64,000 bases of DNA from JAISDD01 sp031553935 (GTDB taxonomy: Bacteria; Bacillota; Syntrophomonadia; Syntrophomonadales; Syntrophomonadaceae). Location of the stretch: positions 1 to 64,000 of the forward strand of contig JAVBKS010000023.1 in the NCBI GenBank assembly GCA_031553935.1. Reading direction: 5' to 3'. The position numbers and the translations under genes were made by a program. The notes beneath the pieces are model-generated. The model was not told the DNA's origin, made no database searches, and was given only the letters and a program-made list of their open reading frames with translations. Positions within the stretch are counted from its first letter, which is position 1. Each line of letters opens with the position of its first letter. Of this stretch, positions 44,006 through 53,965 are shown one piece after another.

Positions 44006-44034
44006 GGAACTTTTATACCCTTCCCGTTGTCTAA
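44006..44034 (+). promoter_or_regulatory. Autoregulated ECF sigma promoter
   Basis: GGAACTT (44006-44012), 16 bases, GTCTAA (44029-44034), 43 bases before the TTG start of the ECF sigma gene. It is the expected autoregulatory site and defines the same motif as 41060-41088. Confidence 0.82.
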
Positions 44035-44076
44035 TCAATTAGGAAGAATTGTCTTCCACCACAAGGAGTGTTTTCA

Positions 44077-44655
44077 TTGCAAGATACAAGCACTCTAGTG
44101 CAGAAGGCCGGTCGCGGTGATATGGCTGCTTTTGAGCAGCTAATTGTACTATACCAAGACCGGGTATATAATCATTGTGTTAATTTGACAGGCAATTATG
44201 ATGATGGGCAAGATTTAGCTCAAGAAGTCTTTGTCAAGGCTTTTAAAGGTATCTCTTCCTTTCGAGGTCAAGCTGATTTCGGAACCTGGTTACATAGAAT
44301 AACTATTAACTGCTGGATTAATCATAAGCGTAGCCGGCAGGTAGTCACATTGAGCATCGACGAACCATGGTCTGCTGATAGCAGTGAGGCGAGTCGTGAA
44401 ATTGCTGCTACTGATGACAGCCCGTTAGAAATGCTGGAACGTGAAGAGTTTAATGGAGTTGTTAGGAAAGCTCTTAACAACTTGGCCCCAGAATTCAGTA
44501 GTGTGTTGATTCTACGTGAACTGGAAGGGTTTTCTTATCAGGAAATTGCTGACTTGATGAAGTGTTCGCTCGGTACGGTAAAGTCTCGTATTAATAGAGC
44601 GCGAAGAGATCTAAAAAGAACATTGGGATCTTTTATTAAATCTCAGAACTCATGA
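44077..44655 (+). CDS. ECF sigma-70 factor (SigW/RpoE-like)
   Basis: 192-residue extracytoplasmic-function sigma factor. Region 2 has Y-Q-D-R-V-Y-N-H-C near residue 26, D-L-A-Q-E-V-F-V-K-A-F near 48 and F-G-T-W-L-H-R-I near 70. Region 4 has F-S-Y-Q-E-I-A-D-L-M-K-C-S-L-G-T-V-K-S-R near 150. TTG 44077 is preferred because AAGGAG lies eight bases upstream. The anti-sigma gene follows. The motif shared by 44006-44034 and 41060-41088 suggests its targets include itself and the stalk protein. Confidence 0.93.
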   Translation: MQDTSTLVQKAGRGDMAAFEQLIVLYQDRVYNHCVNLTGNYDDGQDLAQEVFVKAFKGISSFRGQADFGTWLHRITINCWINHKRSRQVVTLSIDEPWSADSSEASREIAATDDSPLEMLEREEFNGVVRKALNNLAPEFSSVLILRELEGFSYQEIADLMKCSLGTVKSRINRARRDLKRTLGSFIKSQNS

Positions 44656-44727
44656 TATTTTTTCTGTACTTATATATAGTTTTTTAACTTATACGCAGTA
44701 TTGGGAATTTTTATAGGAAGTGATGGC

Positions 44728-45750
44728 ATGCATTGTCTAGAAGTTAGTGAATTATTCTCTCCGTTTTTGGATGGAGAGTTAAATGAAATTGAGCAAGGAG
44801 ATTTGCAGAAGCATTTGGCCCATTGTTCTGAATGCCGTTCAGACTTCGATGAGTGGCAAAAAATCGCCTGCAGTCTTCAAAGTTTACGGGTTGTTGAAGC
44901 TATCGCTCCACCTGGATTTTCGACTGCTGTTATGTCGCAAATCAGAGCTGAACAGAATAAGTCTTGGCAGTCTAAGTTTGCCCATTGGCGTGCGGTAGCG
45001 ATTGCCACTGCTGCAGCTTTTATAATAACAATGGGTTCTTTTTTGTTGCCCCCAATTATTCGAATTGCAGATAATAATACCGTCATTGATAATCCTTCTA
45101 TTATTGATAATAATGCTAATCCAGGGATTAGCGAATCTAATAATCTTGAACCTAATGCTTCAGAACCATTAGTAATTGATCAGCAACCGATAACTAATGT
45201 TGCGGAGAAACCAAGTGCCAAAACTGGTACTGATACTGTTCCTGCTGAAACAGTTGAGCCGAAAAATGACAACAATGCGCCTGTTGCCTATACTCCTATG
45301 TTCACTAATTCCAAGCCGCCGCTTATATGCAATACTCTAATGACAATGAAAGTTACTGAACCAGGCGAAAGTGTAGAAAGCCAGCTATTCAATATTGCAT
45401 CTAATAATCAAGCAAAAGTTCAGCTTTTGAGTAAAACACAGAATGGCTTAACTTATAATAGTTCTTATAAAATTGTTGTAGATATCAATAAAGTTTCGGC
45501 ATTAATAGCACAATTAAGTAGTCTCGGGACTGTGGTTTCCAGTCAAGCTGATAACCTTGATATCAGTTCTGATTACGCTACCAAAAGCGCTAATTACTTA
45601 GCGCTGCAGAACCAACGCAAAGAAGCCGCCGGTCTGGACTCGGCTAATTTGAAAGCCCTAGATGAACAGATTGCTAAGCTCGAGGAACAATTAAAGAATT
45701 GGGATGCTGAGTGTAAACAGCAAACAATAGTCTTATTGCTGCTGAATTAA
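44728..45750 (+). CDS. Zinc-finger anti-sigma factor with extracellular domain
   Basis: The N-terminal ZAS zinc finger is clear: F-S-P-F-L-D-G-E-L, then H-L-A-H-C-S-E-C near residues 31-38. A single membrane helix follows near residues 88-112 (A-I-A-T-A-A-A-F-I-I-T-M-G). The outside part has an Asn/Pro-rich linker and a folded domain with paired helices and a coiled coil ending K-L-E-E-Q-L-K-N-W, similar to DUF4349. It should hold the ECF sigma at the membrane until cut. ATG 44728 follows AGGAAGTG. Confidence 0.85.
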   Translation: MHCLEVSELFSPFLDGELNEIEQGDLQKHLAHCSECRSDFDEWQKIACSLQSLRVVEAIAPPGFSTAVMSQIRAEQNKSWQSKFAHWRAVAIATAAAFIITMGSFLLPPIIRIADNNTVIDNPSIIDNNANPGISESNNLEPNASEPLVIDQQPITNVAEKPSAKTGTDTVPAETVEPKNDNNAPVAYTPMFTNSKPPLICNTLMTMKVTEPGESVESQLFNIASNNQAKVQLLSKTQNGLTYNSSYKIVVDINKVSALIAQLSSLGTVVSSQADNLDISSDYATKSANYLALQNQRKEAAGLDSANLKALDEQIAKLEEQLKNWDAECKQQTIVLLLLN

Positions 45751-45797
45751 GTCAAGATTTGAAGAATATAGTACAGTTTTCATTAATGCGATAATGG

Positions 45798-45826
45798 AGC
45801 CTCAGTTGAATGCTGAGGCTTTTCTA
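45798..45826 (+). terminator. Intrinsic terminator of the sigma/anti-sigma operon
   Basis: GCCTCAG, seven-base loop, CTGAGGC followed by TTTTTCT, 49 bases after the anti-sigma stop. Confidence 0.88.
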
Positions 45827-45861
45827 TTGCCAAAAATCCTTTAATAAGCCAACGGCGGTAG

Positions 45862-46077
45862 CTACACTTTTTCGTTGGCTTTTATGAAATCCAGGAATTC
45901 TTTTTCACTAAATTCATCATCCATAACAGCTCTACGCTCAGTAGAATAGTCCCCCCAGCCACTGCTCATCAATCGTATAAAGTTCACCATTCCAATCGGG
46001 CCTAGTTTTTCTGTTAAAGCAGATAGGCCTTCTTTCTTGAGCTCATTTAGATTTTTTATATCTAAAGCATTAATCAT
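45862..46077 (-). CDS. Small partner protein of the PIN-domain gene (putative antitoxin)
   Basis: 71 residues, acidic, with a helical N-terminus (I-N-A-L-D-I-K-N-L-N-E-L) and a conserved-looking G-P-I-G-M-V-N-F-I-R and D-Y-S-T-E-R. Its ATG overlaps the PIN stop by four bases (ATGA-type), typical of a coupled pair. No DNA-binding fold is recognised. The antitoxin role follows only from position. Confidence 0.62.
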   Translation of the reverse strand: MINALDIKNLNELKKEGLSALTEKLGPIGMVNFIRLMSSGWGDYSTERRAVMDDEFSEKEFLDFIKANEKV

Positions 46078-46514
46078 TGTAACACCTCCATAATAAAATG
46101 AACTGGATTGATCACTCTAAGTTTACTATTTGATCTTTTGGCTGCATTTATTAGAATTTTGTCTGTTGTCAACATATAGTCTATTACATGGTACTCGCAA
46201 TATGATATATGGAGCGCATCTAAGTATTTAATGTTATATTTTGCTAAAAGCAAAGCTCTTCTATTAATACTATCCTCATAAACTAAGGGTTTTGATAAAA
46301 CAGAGTTATAGAGCGTTTGAACCAATATTTTCTTGTTTTCGTTATTAATTTTACTAATTTCATAATCAGTAGCACTGCTTTTATTTATTGAATACTCGCT
46401 ATTAACTGCTTTATTAAGTATAGAAAGAATCGCTTCCGTCTCTAATCTTATCTTGTCCTGAATTTGATCATCGAATGGACGGCTATAGCAACATACATCC
46501 AAGTAAATATTCAT
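46074..46514 (-). CDS. PIN-domain ribonuclease-like protein (VapC-type toxin candidate)
   Basis: 146 residues with the PIN layout: Asp6 in I-Y-L-D-V-C-C-Y, a glutamate around residue 50 in the A-T-D-Y-E-I helix, Asp near 99 in Y-L-D-A-L-H-I and Asp near 117 in L-T-T-D-K. These form the usual acidic Mg site for RNA cleavage. The ribosome site GAGGAG precedes ATG 46514. The order toxin first, partner second is reversed from classical vapBC. Confidence 0.8.
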   Translation of the reverse strand: MNIYLDVCCYSRPFDDQIQDKIRLETEAILSILNKAVNSEYSINKSSATDYEISKINNENKKILVQTLYNSVLSKPLVYEDSINRRALLLAKYNIKYLDALHISYCEYHVIDYMLTTDKILINAAKRSNSKLRVINPVHFIMEVLQ

Positions 46515-46729
46515 GTAAAAGAGCTCCTCTAATGTAACTAATTGTTATCCTGCTAAAAGTAGTATAGCATGTATTGATATTTGCTCATTAAATATTATGC
46601 TTACTTGGAGTCATTGGTAGTCCCCCTCAGTAAATAATCAATACATGATTCATTCTTATTCCTTCTTGTTTTCAATAATAGTATGACCCATATGGGGTGA
46701 AAAAGTTGCTTGATATTGATACGTGGCGA

Positions 46730-49700
46730 TTATTTCCCTTCCTGATACTTGAGCATTGCAGCAATAATCATCGCTGCTTCGGCTCGTGATAGGTCGGTTT
46801 CAGGTTCCAGGTAGTTGGCTTTCCACACTGCGTCTAAGATGCCCATCGAATATAACCGGAGGACTGCATCCTCACCCCAAGAAGGCAGGCGCCCTCTATC
46901 ATAATAAGGGATCTTGCTTATATTCAGACCCGGACTGCTTATGTTATTTGATTGACTAATAATTTTATCAGCTAAAACTAAGGCCTGCATTCTGCTTATG
47001 TTTTCAAGCGGGCGCAGGGTGCCATCAGGGTAACCGTTTATTATACCCAGATTGCGCCCATAATAAATTGCTTCTGTTGCCCAGACAGGAATTTCGGCAT
47101 TATCCGCAAAGTATTTTAATTTCTCTCCCGGTTTTAGCTGCCACTCCCAGGCCCTTCCTAATATGGTTATAAATTCACTGCGGCTGATATTTTCATCCGG
47201 TCTGAAAGTTGCGTCTTCATAACCGCGAATAATTCCGCGCTCGCTTAAGCTTTCAATGCTTGATTGAGCCTCGTGTCCGTCAATATCGAAATAGGTTTGC
47301 CTAAGTGCGGGCGGAGTTATATCGTTAATAGGTATATCTATTCCCCCAATGGCACCGTTTCGTGCATTAACCCCCAAAATTCTAATTTGCTCTTCCCCGG
47401 GGTCAGGCAATAGAATCAAACTGAAACTCTCATCATTATTCACCGGAACTTCAATTCGCTTTTCATTTTGGCGATAAATATAAATGCTAGAACTTGGCGC
47501 TGTCCCGCGAATAACCAGTACCCCATTAAGTAAGCTGGCTGTGGCTGAAATTGGAGTTTCTCCAAACTCAGCTGTTAGAGTGCTCTGGCAATTGCATAAG
47601 TACTCCCCAGTCCCGTCTATCTTCATGAGAGTTGTTATTTTAACCTGCTCTCCTGATATCAATAAATCAGGTCTTATCGCTATGCCGCTTTTATTGATAT
47701 TAGTATAATCATCGAAATGATAAATCGAGCCGTCTCGCATGGTCATGGTCTTCTCTAGGGCATTAAAACTTGCAAAGTTTTTATTCTGCTCCTCATCAGC
47801 AACCGTAGCCACATCAATTCTTTGCACCAGACCACTTTTGGGATTTAACAGAATCCTAACCCAAGAGCCGGCTTCAATATTATTGCCGATTTCGGTTCCA
47901 TTTCTGAATACCTCTATATCCGGTGCCAGTTCATAATTCTGGAACTGATTCTTATTATTAAGTAGATAAAGTTGTTTAAACCCAATACTGGCATAAATCA
48001 GCTTCCCATATAATACTTGACTAAAAGACTGCACCTGAATAACAGGGCTGTTTCGCTCTAAAAGCAGCAGAGTTATTCGGCTGCCTAATGGCAGTTCTTT
48101 TAAATTTACAATTTCGCCGTCGGCCATAATGGTGGCTCCAGGCATTATGTCATATACGCGACCATCACTGAGGCTAATGTTATTCTTTTCCAAATCAACC
48201 CCAGCTATTACGCCCATGGCTATATAACGGTGTATTCTTATGTAAATTATCTTGTCACTATCGGGTGCCAGAAATAAAGTTACTTTCATACTTGGAAGCA
48301 GTTTTTCCAATTCCACTGCTTCTAATGAACCATACGGACTGTCTTCAGGCGATAAGTTTAAATAATCGTCATACCAGCCAACGGCCATATCTTCCGACCA
48401 GGTATAAGTATTCTTGTCATTAAGTACTAGTTTTAACTCTCTTTTTTGCGAATCCACTTTGCTGATTATTCCCTCTAATACCCGGTAATTAGCATTAAAA
48501 TCCCATATGGTTTGCCGCGTTGGGTTAATAAGGGCATGAATCTGCGTTCCGTTAGGAATATCGGCTAAGCTTTCTACCCTTTCCTTATTAAGCAGCGTCC
48601 TGCTATTAGGCCAATTCTGATCTTTATCCAGATAATAGCCACCCTCGCGCGCGTCTGGATTCATTTCCACCATTAATGGTTGATCAGCGGCATCAAGAAT
48701 CTGTATACCTTCACCTAACCAAGAGCGAGCAATTAAATATAGTTTGTCACCGGCTAGTAAAACGTCACTGCCAATAATAGCCGTTTTCGTGTCGCTAATT
48801 AGCAGCTTTTCATCTATGGCGCTGTAAATTGATATGTAATCAGATCTGTCAATTTCCTCTCCATTGGCCAGCTCAATTTTTCCCTGATCTTCGTTTTTGA
48901 ATATTCCATGCTTTAGAACCTGACCATAGGCTAAGGCAATTTTTTCGGCTGCTATCGATTGCTTGAGATTCTTTGCTGATAAGGTGATTTTGTATTCACC
49001 TGCTATCGGCTCAGCGATACTGATCTGCTCGACATTATTTTTGTCATCTCTATCGCCCTTGTTCAAAAAGTCATTCCCATAGTATATATGTCCCATCGGA
49101 TCCTCAATAATTAAATCCAAATCATTAATTAGCATAGGTACATCGAGCTCTTCTTTCGGCTGATCAACCCAGACAAGCGTAGCTTTGAACATCCTATCAG
49201 TCTCATTAACGGAGAAACGATATTCTAAACTCTGCGCTGGTTCAATATAGCTTGCTCCTGGAACTACAAATTGAAAACAATTTTCCTTCAGGGCAATTAT
49301 CGTTGAGCTAATATCTAAAATCCCAAAATTGCTTAATACTTCGTGATCATTTTCTGCCCGCCGGGCTCCATTAATCAATAAGGATTTTAATAGAGCCGAG
49401 CTTGGATGCTCAATCTTCCAATTCTTTTGCAGGTACTCATACAGCAGAGCTGTCGCTCCGCCGGCAACAGCTGCCGCCATACTGCTTCCCCCCAGGGTAG
49501 TATAAGACCCATTGGCAGGATAATTGCCCTTCACTAAACTAGAACATGCTGAGATGATTGCTGAGCCTGGAGCTAGCAGGTCGGGCTTAATGCGGTTACC
49601 ATCTGCTGGACCGCGGCTTGATGAAGTGGTCTCCTTATCCGCGTCTTGGGCTTCTGAACTATATGAAGGCCGTGGAAGCTGGCTAGAGCCAACTATTAAG

Positions 49701-50416
49701 GCGTTTTTGCTATTTGCTGCACTGGATAAGGTTTCAGGCTGAGGCCCACTATTTCCAGCTCCAAAAATTGGTAAAAAATCAGGATAATTATTGACGAAAC
49801 GATCAATTTGGTAGGCATGACTACCATAAACATTGCTTCCGCCTCCCCAGCCATTAACGTGAATTCTGGCTCCAGCCGCATAGGCGGGGAGAAACAATTC
49901 GTTCAATTGCGCCGGAATTTTTAGATTATCGTTTTCATCAAGAAGACCCTGGAAATACAAAGTGGCCCCAGGAGCTAGTCCTCTGTATCTGCCTTTCGAT
50001 TCCTGCCCGTTTCCCACTATAGTCGCTGCCATATGCGTTCCGTGCCCATTGGGATCGTCAGCAATTTTGCGGCCGCTAAATGATCTTAACATAGCTACCC
50101 GTGGACGATCTCCCGGTTTGGTTGCTAAATCAGGATGAATATCGGTCAGGCTGCCTTTGTCTAAACCGCTGTCTGCCAAGGCAATAGTTACTCCTTGGCC
50201 GCTAAGCCCAGAACTCGAAATTAGCTTTGGAATTCCCATGGGGTGTGCGCCAATAATATCTGCTGCCCGATCATTTAACAAAACCGGTTCTTTACTCCCT
50301 TGAGCATTAAGAACCGGTCCTAATAAATTCTGATTTATTGTTAAGGTTAGGATTAAGAGAATTCGTAATCCTAACCTTGTTCCACTTTTCATCTTATTGT
50401 TTATCTCTGTCTTCAT
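46730..50416 (-). CDS. Large S8 (subtilisin-like) surface protease with SLH domains
   Basis: 1228-residue exported protease. Signal peptide in the first ~38 residues; the subtilase triad is Asp82 (A-L-A-D-S-G), His125 (N-G-H-G-T-H) and Ser312 (G-G-S-S-M-A-A-A), with the oxyanion Asn in G-A-G-N-S-G near 222. A jelly-roll-like domain follows to about 510, then ~500 residues of beta-rich repeats with no motif I know. The C-terminus has three SLH repeats, including F-A-D-N-A-E-I-P-V-W-A-T-E-A-I and G-Y-P-D-G-T-L-R-P, which bind pyruvylated wall polymer. The CsaB gene at 55463 supports that anchoring. It is the last gene of the wall cluster on this strand. Confidence 0.9.
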   Translation of the reverse strand: MKTEINNKMKSGTRLGLRILLILTLTINQNLLGPVLNAQGSKEPVLLNDRAADIIGAHPMGIPKLISSSGLSGQGVTIALADSGLDKGSLTDIHPDLATKPGDRPRVAMLRSFSGRKIADDPNGHGTHMAATIVGNGQESKGRYRGLAPGATLYFQGLLDENDNLKIPAQLNELFLPAYAAGARIHVNGWGGGSNVYGSHAYQIDRFVNNYPDFLPIFGAGNSGPQPETLSSAANSKNALIVGSSQLPRPSYSSEAQDADKETTSSSRGPADGNRIKPDLLAPGSAIISACSSLVKGNYPANGSYTTLGGSSMAAAVAGGATALLYEYLQKNWKIEHPSSALLKSLLINGARRAENDHEVLSNFGILDISSTIIALKENCFQFVVPGASYIEPAQSLEYRFSVNETDRMFKATLVWVDQPKEELDVPMLINDLDLIIEDPMGHIYYGNDFLNKGDRDDKNNVEQISIAEPIAGEYKITLSAKNLKQSIAAEKIALAYGQVLKHGIFKNEDQGKIELANGEEIDRSDYISIYSAIDEKLLISDTKTAIIGSDVLLAGDKLYLIARSWLGEGIQILDAADQPLMVEMNPDAREGGYYLDKDQNWPNSRTLLNKERVESLADIPNGTQIHALINPTRQTIWDFNANYRVLEGIISKVDSQKRELKLVLNDKNTYTWSEDMAVGWYDDYLNLSPEDSPYGSLEAVELEKLLPSMKVTLFLAPDSDKIIYIRIHRYIAMGVIAGVDLEKNNISLSDGRVYDIMPGATIMADGEIVNLKELPLGSRITLLLLERNSPVIQVQSFSQVLYGKLIYASIGFKQLYLLNNKNQFQNYELAPDIEVFRNGTEIGNNIEAGSWVRILLNPKSGLVQRIDVATVADEEQNKNFASFNALEKTMTMRDGSIYHFDDYTNINKSGIAIRPDLLISGEQVKITTLMKIDGTGEYLCNCQSTLTAEFGETPISATASLLNGVLVIRGTAPSSSIYIYRQNEKRIEVPVNNDESFSLILLPDPGEEQIRILGVNARNGAIGGIDIPINDITPPALRQTYFDIDGHEAQSSIESLSERGIIRGYEDATFRPDENISRSEFITILGRAWEWQLKPGEKLKYFADNAEIPVWATEAIYYGRNLGIINGYPDGTLRPLENISRMQALVLADKIISQSNNISSPGLNISKIPYYDRGRLPSWGEDAVLRLYSMGILDAVWKANYLEPETDLSRAEAAMIIAAMLKYQEGK

Positions 50417-50471
50417 TGAACTTAAATACCCTTCTTGATTTTCACCAATAGACCTTGATTAGGATCGATCA

Positions 50472-52640
50472 TTAGGGCATAACTTCATTCATATTAATAG
50501 GTCTCTGACTTGCACTGCTGCCCTTCATGTATGATATTATCGCATCAGCAATTAATTGTGCTGCTCTCTGCCTGAAGTTCTCCTGCCGCAAGAGTGCTTC
50601 TTCTTCAGCATTACTAATAAAGGCAATTTCGACTAAAGCAGAGGGCATATTAGCATTCCTTAGGACCGATAGGTTTTTTTGCTTTACTCCTCTATATTCA
50701 CGATTTAGTTTACTTAATTCGGCCATTAATAGTGAAGCTATCCGTTCCCGATCATCTTTTTGCATATACAAAGCAGAATTATCAATAGGAGCATAGAAAT
50801 ATGTCTCAGTGCCGTTAGCATTTTTATTAGTCGCACTGTTGTTGTGCACGGACACAAATAGTTCTGCATTCATCATATTGGCATAGGTTGCTATATCCTC
50901 TAATTCAACTTTTATGTCAGTTGTTCTTGTGTAATGAACTTTGATGCCGTTTTTTTCAAGAATTTTGCCGGCTTTAAGTGTAATATCCAAGTTAATATCC
51001 TTTTCATTAGTATTAGTTCCGCGTGCTCCAGTATCTCCGCCACCATGGCCGGCATCTAGAACTACGATGCCATTATTAGGAACGGCTTCGCGGCTCGGTA
51101 TGAATAAAATATGCACTTCTTTTTTGTCATCACTTTGACCAACTGTAAACTTGGCTTTCTCATTGGTAGAAATTCTAACCCCTAACATACTAGTACTACT
51201 CTCGTCTAATTCTACTTGCTTTAAAAACTTGCTGCCTCCAAATGTATAATTGCTTTGTCCTAATCCAATTTTAGTAGCATTAATAGTCACCTTCATATCA
51301 TCACCTGACATATTGTTGCTATATGTGGTTGGTGCCAATGTCTTAACAATAATCCGTTCCCCGTTACTTCCAAAAGGCTGCCTTTCAACTCCAACTACTG
51401 CGTTAGGAATAAGAACTACCTCAGTTTTACCGTTGTTTTCTGTGCTGCGCTGAAAGTTCAAGCCACTAGGTATACTTATACCTAGTTTCACTTGTTCGCC
51501 TTCATTATTACCATTTATATTTATTTGTCCGGCTCCTGCTTGCTGATTTATACTTACAGCAGTACTTATATAACTCTTACTAAAAATATAATTTAGCGTG
51601 TTATTAGTCTCTTGAAGTTGCATATCTTTCATTTTATCTGAAGTAATGGCAATTTTAAGTCCGCTGACTTCAGTAGTAAATGCAACTTTCACTTCATCCA
51701 GATCCGCTCTTGGTTCATTTACTACATTACTGTCACTAGTAGAATGCTCGTCAACTTGTCCAGCATCCTTAGAAATAATATTGATTACACGGTTTGCACT
51801 GTTCCAATCAACCTTACCCCCAAAGGTTTCCCCCACGAAACGCAGTGGAGCAAGGGTTCTGCCTCCAAGCAGTTGGGCGGGAACATCGATTTCGGTTCGA
51901 ACTCCATTTACCAAGGCAAAATTGTCTCCGATTCGAAGTTGTACCATAATGCTTTCATTGCGCGCCGTAACCGTACTAGTGTTACTTTCCCATTCAACTG
52001 TTGCTCCCATCGCTTCAAAAATCGCCCGCAGCGGCACCAGAGTTCTACCATCGCGAATAATAGGCTCGACTTCAAATTTCATTAAGTTTTTATCCAGATA
52101 TACCTGTGGTGCAGTGACTGATTCAGAACGCGAAGGCGTTGTTACTGGCGGCGGCTGGGTTGCAGTATTGCTGACTGATCCCTTAGTTGCTACCAGATCA
52201 GCATTTATGTATACAAAATCGCCATTAGCACCTTGCACTTGGTACCAATCCCCCGACTTCTCCAAACCAATTAAAACCATCCCCTTCTTGACCTGCCCAG
52301 TCTGAGCAAAATTTGTTCCCGGACCTTTACGCAGATTAGCCAAATCGGCTGTTACCGTTAAGGGGAATACTTGCAGTGTAACTAGAGACTCGCTGATCCA
52401 GCCATTTACCTTCCCATATTGGATCTGCATCCAGCCTTCTTCTCTTTTTAATACCTTTATGCTAGTATCTTTAATGATTTGCCCACTCACACTGCTCTTA
52501 GTATTGGGAGCTGATCTAATATTAGCCACGTCCACATTTACTTTGGCCGTAGCAGCTTGAACATGCAGAGGATTTCCAGCAATAAAACTGCAGAAAAGCA
52601 AGAAAAACAATATCCAGATAGCTGATTTATAATAACTCAT
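50472..52640 (-). CDS. Multidomain N-acetylmuramoyl-L-alanine amidase
   Basis: Cleaves the bond between muramic acid and the peptide. Order of parts: signal peptide (1-29), two SH3-type repeats (about 30-90 and 93-150), a stalk domain with R-D-G-R-T-L-V-P-L-R-A-I-F-E-A-M-G near 196, an AMIN-like beta domain around 320-480, and the catalytic Amidase_3 domain from about 525. Zinc ligands are visible in L-D-A-G-H-G-G, the E of T-N-E-K-D-I and S-V-H-N-N-S; a catalytic E lies in V-E-I-A-F-I. Length 722 is large for the family. Confidence 0.93.
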   Translation of the reverse strand: MSYYKSAIWILFFLLFCSFIAGNPLHVQAATAKVNVDVANIRSAPNTKSSVSGQIIKDTSIKVLKREEGWMQIQYGKVNGWISESLVTLQVFPLTVTADLANLRKGPGTNFAQTGQVKKGMVLIGLEKSGDWYQVQGANGDFVYINADLVATKGSVSNTATQPPPVTTPSRSESVTAPQVYLDKNLMKFEVEPIIRDGRTLVPLRAIFEAMGATVEWESNTSTVTARNESIMVQLRIGDNFALVNGVRTEIDVPAQLLGGRTLAPLRFVGETFGGKVDWNSANRVINIISKDAGQVDEHSTSDSNVVNEPRADLDEVKVAFTTEVSGLKIAITSDKMKDMQLQETNNTLNYIFSKSYISTAVSINQQAGAGQININGNNEGEQVKLGISIPSGLNFQRSTENNGKTEVVLIPNAVVGVERQPFGSNGERIIVKTLAPTTYSNNMSGDDMKVTINATKIGLGQSNYTFGGSKFLKQVELDESSTSMLGVRISTNEKAKFTVGQSDDKKEVHILFIPSREAVPNNGIVVLDAGHGGGDTGARGTNTNEKDINLDITLKAGKILEKNGIKVHYTRTTDIKVELEDIATYANMMNAELFVSVHNNSATNKNANGTETYFYAPIDNSALYMQKDDRERIASLLMAELSKLNREYRGVKQKNLSVLRNANMPSALVEIAFISNAEEEALLRQENFRQRAAQLIADAIISYMKGSSASQRPINMNEVMP

Positions 52641-52802
52641 TAAAGTCTCCTATTATATGTAATCTATCAAATTATGAGCACTGAGCCTCATTAAGAACTA
52701 CTTTAGAATACCGCAACACTTTCAGTATGAATGTGTTATTTTTGTAGAATTTTGGCGGCAATAATCGAAGTTTAGTATCGCGGGTACTCCTTTTGGACAA
52801 CT

Positions 52803-53951
52803 TTACACCTTGATGTCTTTGCCAGTTTCATTTTTGAGATTTTGCTTCGTGGTTGGCTGGGTGGTAGCCTTTTGTTTATTATTATCGTTAGTTTTGGCTT
52901 TTTGTACAGCCGAGTTGGTAGTTGTCCCAGTCGTAGACGCTGCGTTCTTGCTCGGGGATGCCTTTGCAGTTTGTGCCGGTTGAGTTTGGAAAACAGCTAA
53001 TGTCTGACCAGCAAACATATTGTCGACTAATCTTTTCGCCTCATTTTTATTTACGAGCCAAAAACTTGCTGTTAATTCGCCATACTCGTTAAATTCATTG
53101 TAGAATGAGCCCGGTAAAGTTTGGCTCACTAGACATGTTTGGTCGAATTGCGAAACCCAGGAAGCCATCTTTAGCATTGTTCCAATGCTCATATTCGTAT
53201 GAATATTATTAAATAATTCCTTTGCTATTTGCGGCAAGCGAGCAATCGTAGAAGGCTGCATGATTTCTTTAGCCAACGCACTCAAAAATATTTGCTGATG
53301 CTTAGTCCGGTCAATATCACCATTGGTGTAATCGCGGAAACGAACATAACCAAGCGAATCATAGCCATTTAATTTCTGCAATCCCGGTTGCAAATCAATG
53401 TCTTCTGTGGGCTTGTACATTCGCTGAGGTACATTGACCTCTACGCCCCCTAGCACATCTACAACATTCTTAAAACCATTAAAATCCATTAATATATAAT
53501 TATCTATACTAAGCCCCATAATGTCCTCAACTACATCAACAGCATATTCCGGGCCACCATAATAATTAGCCGTACAGATTTTTTCGGAAGAGTTTCCCTT
53601 AATCGTCGCTTTGGTATCCCGGGGAATAGAAACTAAGGCAACCTTTTTTTGCTTTGGGTCTATGCTTGCCAGCATCATCATATCAGAGCGGGAATTACTT
53701 TCGCCGGCTCGAGCATCGGTTCCAAGAATCAACAAATTCACTCGCGGACCGTCCAAATTGACTACTTCTTCTTTCGGTTCAGCTTCCGCTTCTCTGGATA
53801 CAAAAGGATTAGGAATGCCATGCTCAACCAAAGATGCCGCACCGGCGCCTATCGCAAAAAATACCCCGAATATTACTCCTGCCAGTAAAGAAAACTTAAA
53901 AAAAGGTTTGAGTTTTCGCTTTGGTCTTCTATTCGTACTACGTCTAGCCAT
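52803..53951 (-). CDS. LytR-CpsA-Psr family wall-polymer ligase
   Basis: These membrane enzymes attach lipid-linked polymers to peptidoglycan. A membrane helix lies at residues 20-42. The LCP domain has L-G-T-D-A-R near 77, S-I-P-R-D-T near 103, F-N-G-F-K-N-V-V-D-V-L-G-G-V near 163 and R-F-R-D-Y-T-N-G-D-I-D-R near 208. The last 80 residues are a low-complexity Ala/Thr/Lys tail. Just downstream of wecA, it would finish the transfer of the polymer that WecA starts. Confidence 0.92.
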   Translation of the reverse strand: MARRSTNRRPKRKLKPFFKFSLLAGVIFGVFFAIGAGAASLVEHGIPNPFVSREAEAEPKEEVVNLDGPRVNLLILGTDARAGESNSRSDMMMLASIDPKQKKVALVSIPRDTKATIKGNSSEKICTANYYGGPEYAVDVVEDIMGLSIDNYILMDFNGFKNVVDVLGGVEVNVPQRMYKPTEDIDLQPGLQKLNGYDSLGYVRFRDYTNGDIDRTKHQQIFLSALAKEIMQPSTIARLPQIAKELFNNIHTNMSIGTMLKMASWVSQFDQTCLVSQTLPGSFYNEFNEYGELTASFWLVNKNEAKRLVDNMFAGQTLAVFQTQPAQTAKASPSKNAASTTGTTTNSAVQKAKTNDNNKQKATTQPTTKQNLKNETGKDIKV

Positions 53952-53965
53952 AAAAAACTCCTTAT

